Shown: positions 5,649 to 8,552 of the stretch, in pieces
Layout of the letters: each line of letters starts with the position of its first letter
How positions within the stretch are numbered: the stretch's first letter is position 1
DNA from: Spirochaetota bacterium
GTDB lineage: Bacteria; Spirochaetota; UBA12135; COTS27; JAFLEE01
Assembly (NCBI GenBank): GCA_017302015.1
Contig: JAFLEE010000138.1
Coordinates: 1-8,552 of the forward strand
Direction: 5' to 3'
Length of the DNA stretch: 8,552 nucleotides
Notes under the pieces: generated by a model
Told to the model about the DNA's origin: nothing
Seen by the model: only the letters and a program-made list of their open reading frames with translations
Database searches by the model: none
Made by a program: the position numbers and the translations under genes

Positions 5649-6540
5649 CGGGACTCTGTTGACCCCTCGGCCATGCCGCCCAGGCCACCGAAAGGATGAT
5701 GAGGGCCCCGCCGGCGAGGGCGCTGGGGGCCGGTAATTCCCCGAGAAAGAGCCAGGCGAAGAAGACGACTTGGGCGGGCAGGGTGAAGAGCGTCATGCCG
5801 GTGTGCGCCGCGGAGAAACGTCGCATGGCGATGGCCCACAAAAGATAGGCGAGGGCGCCGGGCACCACCCCGAGATAGAGCACCTGGACCAGCGCCGCAG
5901 GATGGGCCCGGAGATCGGAAACGAGTTGCGGGGCCCATGGAAGGAGCGGGAGCGTGCCGAACCAGATGATCCAACTGGTGACGCTTAGCGCGCCCATGCG
6001 GGGCAGGAGCGGTTTCTGGCCAAGGTTCAAGACGACGCCGCAAGCGCTGGCGACGAGAAGCCAGGGGATGCCGCTTCCGCCCAGTCGCCCATCGCGCCCC
6101 AGGGCGATGGCGAGGAGGCCCGCGACCGCGCCGGCCATGGCCAGCCACCAGCGCCAACCGATTTTTTCCCGCAGGAGCGCGATGGCGCCGAGGGCGGTGC
6201 CAAGGGGGATGACTCCGTTCATGATGAGGCTGGTGGTGCCCGCCGGCACTTCGTGGATGCCTTGATTGAACCCGATATTGTAGAGCCCGATGCCCAGCGC
6301 CCCGCACACGGCGAGGCGGATCCATTCCCGCCCGATCGGCCGCGTCGGCGCCTTGGCCAGGGCCATCGCCGCGAAGACGAGGGAAGCCGTCAGGTAGCGT
6401 CCGCACGCCAGGGCCGAGGGGTGGATCACCGCCACCGCCGCGCGCGTCGCCACGAAGGCGGAGGCGAAGGCGAGCAGCGCGAGGAGGAGCAGGAGAAGGG
6501 TGCGGTAGGGCGGGGTAGTGGGGGGCATGTTGTTTCGCAT
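5602..6540 (-). CDS. EamA family transporter (drug/metabolite transporter superfamily)
   Basis: A 312-residue protein with ten predicted membrane helices arranged as two EamA repeats (about 13-147 and 157-290). Typical features are the opening helix TLLLLLLALLAFASAFVATRAAV, PSALACGRYLTASLVF, and GTTSLIMNGVIPLGTALGAIALLREKIGW at the end of the first repeat, mirrored by AHTGMTLFTLPAQVVFFAWLFLGELP in the second. EamA proteins are inner-membrane permeases or exporters for amino acids, nucleotides or other metabolites; the substrate cannot be read from sequence. The ATG at 6540 is chosen because it directly precedes the first helix; the ATG at 6528 is equally possible. No Shine-Dalgarno site precedes either, and the longer frame to 6609 adds a Ser-rich stretch unlike the family. 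The last 15 or so residues are a polar tail encoded by a repeat unit. Confidence 0.9.
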   Translation of the reverse strand: MRNNMPPTTPPYRTLLLLLLALLAFASAFVATRAAVAVIHPSALACGRYLTASLVFAAMALAKAPTRPIGREWIRLAVCGALGIGLYNIGFNQGIHEVPAGTTSLIMNGVIPLGTALGAIALLREKIGWRWWLAMAGAVAGLLAIALGRDGRLGGSGIPWLLVASACGVVLNLGQKPLLPRMGALSVTSWIIWFGTLPLLPWAPQLVSDLRAHPAALVQVLYLGVVPGALAYLLWAIAMRRFSAAHTGMTLFTLPAQVVFFAWLFLGELPAPSALAGGALIILSVAWAAWPRGQQSPVPKAPIDTPTKSIAP

Positions 6541-6555
6541 GGGGCGGAGGGATTG

Positions 6556-6585
6556 ACTATAGAAGGAAGAGGTTGAACTTATCGA
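6556..6585 (-). promoter_or_regulatory. Candidate promoter of the EamA-type gene
   Basis: On the minus strand TCGATA (6585-6580) is followed after 18 bases by TATAGT (6561-6556). The -10 box matches at five of six positions and the -35 at four. Transcription would start about 8-10 bases before the ATG at 6540, leaving almost no leader, in line with the missing ribosome site. Confidence 0.35.
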
Positions 6586-6609
6586 GTGTCTTGTGCAGTG
6601 GGCTCTCAA

Positions 6610-6638
6610 CGTGGTTTACGTTGAAACACCGAACCACG
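6610..6638 (-). terminator. Possible hairpin after the beta-helix hydrolase gene
   Basis: CGTGGTT (6610-6616) pairs with AACCACG (6632-6638) around a 15-base loop. It lies 22 bases past the stop of the minus-strand hydrolase gene. No T-run follows, so it is a weak terminator candidate only. Confidence 0.3.
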
Positions 6639-6660
6639 AAATTCTTCTCCAGCACCACCT

Positions 6661-8028
6661 TCACCGCCCCGTGCTGAACTTCACCCCCGAGCAATCCCCC
6701 TCGGTCTTCATCTTCGTCTCATCGAGGCTCGTGACGAGTTTTCCCGCGAGGGTCACGTCGCGGAACTCCACCGTGTCGTCGGCGCCCTCCGCGGGGAAGG
6801 CCAGGAGGCCCTCGCGGTCGAGGGTCGTCTCGGCGCGCACGCGGTCGAGGAGGAAGCGCCTCACCGTGCAGGCGGCGGCTTCGATCTTGAGGAGGGGGCC
6901 GACCCGGGGACCCTCGATGCGCACGTCGCGCACGGTGAAGTTCTCCAGGGTGCCGCCGACGCCCCAATTCTTGTAGTTCTTGAGGGTGATGATGGGGCCG
7001 CCGCCTTCGGTGGCGATGACGTCGATATCTTCCCAGAGGTAATCGCGGCTCTGGCGCTTGGTGAGGAGCGAGATGATGGGATGGCCCCAGGGGCTGCGCC
7101 AGATGGTGCAGCGGCGCCAGGTATTGCGGCTGCCGCCGTTGGCGATGAGGCAATCGTCGTTGACGAAGAAGAAGCAGTCCTCCATGAGGCTATCGCCCCC
7201 GAGGTGGATGCCGTCGGAATTGCCGTTCCACGCGATGGATTTCACCCCGCGCACGGTGGTCTGGACCACATCGCCGTAGACCCACCAGCCCGGGCTATTG
7301 AGGAGGATGAGCCCCTCGAATTGGTTTTCCCTCAGCGTGCGGAATTTGGGCGCTCCGAATTGGCACAGGGTCTTGTCGGCGTCCCATTGGGGCCAGGGAA
7401 TGAAACCGGAACTGAGGATGCCCCGGCCCCGATAGGTATTGCGGTTGCCTGTGACGAAGAAGGTGGCCTCGACCACGGCGCCGCCGGCGATATAGACGCT
7501 CTCGCCGTCCTTGATCTCGAACTTGGCGCCGAGGCGGGTGACGCTGCCGGGGGCGAAATAATGGGTCGCGTTCGTATCGGGGATCTCGGGGGCCTCGGCG
7601 AAGAGCAGCAGGGGCCGCTGGGTATCGTTCACCGCCAGTGCCAATTGCCGTGGGGCGGGAAGCGTGAAGCGGATGCAATTCCCGTCGATGGCGAGGGGAA
7701 CGGCGCCCTGCTTCGGGTGGAGCTCCGCCGTCTGCACCGGGAAGAGGCATTCCACCGTGACGGTCACCGGTTCGTCCGCGAAGGCGAAGGAGGTGAACGA
7801 GACCGAGTCTTGCGGTTTGCGCGCCTTATGTTCCCAATAATTGGTGGAGGCGTAGACGAAGCAGGGTTTCTCCCCCCCGGTCTGGCCCCGGATGGTTACG
7901 GCGTAATCTTCGCTTCGGCCCAGGCGGGCGATTTCCGAGAGATCGCCGGGGGGCGAGTATGGGAGGATGGCGGCGGTCGCGGTGGCGACGAGGGTCCAGA
8001 TGAGCAGGAAGGGGGTGCGATGCTTCAT
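6661..8028 (-). CDS. Secreted beta-helix glycoside hydrolase, GH49/GH28 clan
   Basis: A 455-residue protein with a signal peptide (MKHRTPFLLIWTLVATATAA, cleavage near 20), then a beta-sandwich-like N-terminal domain (about 40-150) and a right-handed parallel beta-helix (about 155-440). ATHYFAPGSVTRLGAKFEIKDGESVYIAGGAVV is the usual entry into such helices. The putative catalytic residues are Asp272 in NSDGIHL, Asp291 and Asp292 in VNDDCLI, with His316 in WGHP. The 19/20-residue spacing equals that of the Asp triad I recall for GH49 dextranase (376, 395, 396) and isopullulanase (353, 372, 373); GH28 polygalacturonases use a similar set. The sandwich-plus-helix plan also favours GH49, though this protein is shorter than characterised GH49 enzymes. 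The substrate is unknown, plausibly a glucan or other plant or algal polysaccharide. The start at 8028 is fixed by the signal peptide; no Shine-Dalgarno site is present. Confidence 0.8.
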   Translation of the reverse strand: MKHRTPFLLIWTLVATATAAILPYSPPGDLSEIARLGRSEDYAVTIRGQTGGEKPCFVYASTNYWEHKARKPQDSVSFTSFAFADEPVTVTVECLFPVQTAELHPKQGAVPLAIDGNCIRFTLPAPRQLALAVNDTQRPLLLFAEAPEIPDTNATHYFAPGSVTRLGAKFEIKDGESVYIAGGAVVEATFFVTGNRNTYRGRGILSSGFIPWPQWDADKTLCQFGAPKFRTLRENQFEGLILLNSPGWWVYGDVVQTTVRGVKSIAWNGNSDGIHLGGDSLMEDCFFFVNDDCLIANGGSRNTWRRCTIWRSPWGHPIISLLTKRQSRDYLWEDIDVIATEGGGPIITLKNYKNWGVGGTLENFTVRDVRIEGPRVGPLLKIEAAACTVRRFLLDRVRAETTLDREGLLAFPAEGADDTVEFRDVTLAGKLVTSLDETKMKTEGDCSGVKFSTGR

Positions 8029-8512
8029 GGAGTCTATTGTAATCGCTTTCGGCCCCGGGTGGAGGCGATCCCCGCTCTTCCACCGGCCCCTTCGGAGCCG
8101 AAGCGGGGCGAGAACGAAGGTGAAACGAATCCAAAGCGAATCCCATACCTTGCCCGTTCGATACTCCGTGGAACCGGGGTTCCCGAGTCATGGCCCCTGC
8201 GGGGCGGGTACGCGGGGGGGCCTCTTCGGGCCGCGGGGCTCGAAGGCTGGTGCTCAGGAAGAGGTGGTAACCCGAGCGGCCTTGTTCTTTTCCCCGCCGA
8301 TTCCAATCGAGGCGCTCCCGGGGCTCCAGGCTTTTCCAGGCGCTGACTTGGTGGGCGAAGGCATGCCGGCGGCGGACTTGGGTCGGGGTATGGGTTGGGC
8401 GGGGGGGCGTGTAGGCTCTTATATAGAAGACGCCCTTCCAGCCTTGGAAGATCACGTCGCCGACGCGGCCACGGATCGACTCGATGGCGGGGTGGAAGCG
8501 GACGCGGGCCAT
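7826..8512 (-). CDS. Phage-like small protein, frame lacks its own stop
   Basis: Residues 1-91 (8512 to about 8240) look like a real protein: MARVRFHPAIESIRGRVGDVIFQGWKGVFYIRAYTPP, then QVRRRHAFAHQVSAWKSLEPRERLDWNRRGKE and SGYHLFLSTSLR. The order (short FHPAIESI strand, GRVGDVIF, a Pro/Thr linker, a helix with AW.SL...R..WN, then GY.LF) is like small uncharacterised proteins I recall from prophage-type regions of various bacteria, usually about 90-130 residues. Beyond residue 91 the sequence becomes Pro/Arg-rich filler, and residues 162-228 are the hydrolase gene read in the wrong frame, so the C-terminal half is probably not real. A stop in another frame at 8254-8256 suggests a lost stop or a one-base slip, in nature or in assembly. 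No ribosome site precedes the ATG. The gene may be degenerate. Confidence 0.5.
   Translation of the reverse strand: MARVRFHPAIESIRGRVGDVIFQGWKGVFYIRAYTPPRPTHTPTQVRRRHAFAHQVSAWKSLEPRERLDWNRRGKEQGRSGYHLFLSTSLRAPRPEEAPPRTRPAGAMTREPRFHGVSNGQGMGFALDSFHLRSRPASAPKGPVEERGSPPPGAESDYNRLHEASHPLPAHLDPRRHRDRRHPPILAPRRSLGNRPPGPKRRLRRNHPGPDRGGETLLRLRLHQLLGT
8036..8041 (-). promoter_or_regulatory. TACAAT -10 box of the beta-helix hydrolase gene
   Basis: TACAAT on the minus strand ends seven bases before the hydrolase ATG, the distance at which the transcript would begin at or next to the start codon. No convincing -35 box lies 16-18 bases upstream. The same hexamer is used by the GH95 promoter. A leaderless message would explain the absent ribosome site. 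Confidence 0.35.
8086..8109. repeat. GC-rich hairpin upstream of the hydrolase gene
   Basis: GCCCC-TTCG pairs with CGAA-GGGGC, with a two-base GC bulge and a GAGC loop, giving nine pairs. It lies 45 bases upstream of the hydrolase -10 box and inside the untrustworthy C-terminal part of the phage-like frame. It may be the end signal of that upstream gene, which would support its true stop being before 8109, but no T-run follows. Confidence 0.35.
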
Positions 8513-8517
8513 GGGGG

Positions 8518-8523
8518 ATTCTA
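8518..8523 (-). promoter_or_regulatory. Possible -10 box of the phage-like gene
   Basis: TAGAAT on the minus strand ends five bases before the ATG at 8512, with only CCCCC between. The position suits a leaderless start. There is no good -35 match, and the window ends 29 bases further on, so support is slight. Confidence 0.25.
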
Positions 8524-8552
8524 GGATGGGAAGGGGGGGCCACGAAGGGCGG

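Noticed and set aside
5417-6406. Minus-strand open frame of 329 codons in the EamA-type gene region
   Set aside because: Same strand but another frame; its translation is Arg/Pro/His-rich, whereas the overlapping frame gives ten clean membrane helices.
7081-8346. Plus-strand open frame of 421 codons
   Set aside because: Antisense to the beta-helix hydrolase and the phage-like gene, both supported by signal peptide or family-like motifs; composition is typical of a shadow frame.

Overview
The window is a piece of a GC-rich bacterial chromosome that looks specialised for breaking down complex polysaccharides. It carries a GH95-type fucosidase and a secreted GH49/GH28-clan beta-helix hydrolase. 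It also holds small conserved membrane and housekeeping-type genes and long intergenic gaps full of dyad repeats. From gene content alone a PVC-type or similar environmental bacterium (Verrucomicrobiota, Kiritimatiellota, Lentisphaerota, Planctomycetota) is a reasonable guess. No rRNA or other marker is present, so the lineage is an inference.

Layout, left to right. Bases 1-978 are clearly more AT-rich than the rest and carry one minus-strand gene for an almost wholly coiled-coil protein of unknown function, followed by about 340 bases with no convincing gene. This looks like an island of different origin. From 979 the GC content jumps. 979-3234 (minus) is a GH95 enzyme with a good promoter (TTGATA, 17 bp, TACAAT) and no signal peptide. 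Two plus-strand genes follow: a 140-residue four-helix membrane protein (3408-3830) and a YdeI/DUF1801 family protein (4016-4603). A GC-rich hairpin separates these from a convergent minus-strand gene for a stand-alone cyclic-nucleotide-binding protein (4719-5252).

Bases 5253-5601 hold no gene. They contain a large imperfect palindrome of about 110 bases and a perfect 11-bp hairpin, and they begin a second, diverged copy of the palindromic unit that runs into the 3' end of the next gene, an EamA/DMT-type transporter (5602-6540, minus). Next on the minus strand is the secreted beta-helix glycosidase (6661-8028). Upstream of it is a short phage-like protein gene starting at 8512 whose reading frame has no stop of its own before it runs into the glycosidase gene.

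Functionally, the two glycosidases, one apparently exported and one apparently intracellular, plus an EamA permease suggest glycan use, but the genes are not one operon: each has its own upstream gap. The membrane protein, YdeI protein and cyclic-nucleotide protein look like independent single-gene units. I see no tRNA, rRNA, CRISPR array or intact insertion sequence. No complete new system is evident; the most unusual material is the repeat-rich gap at 5282-5655 and the stop-less phage-like gene.
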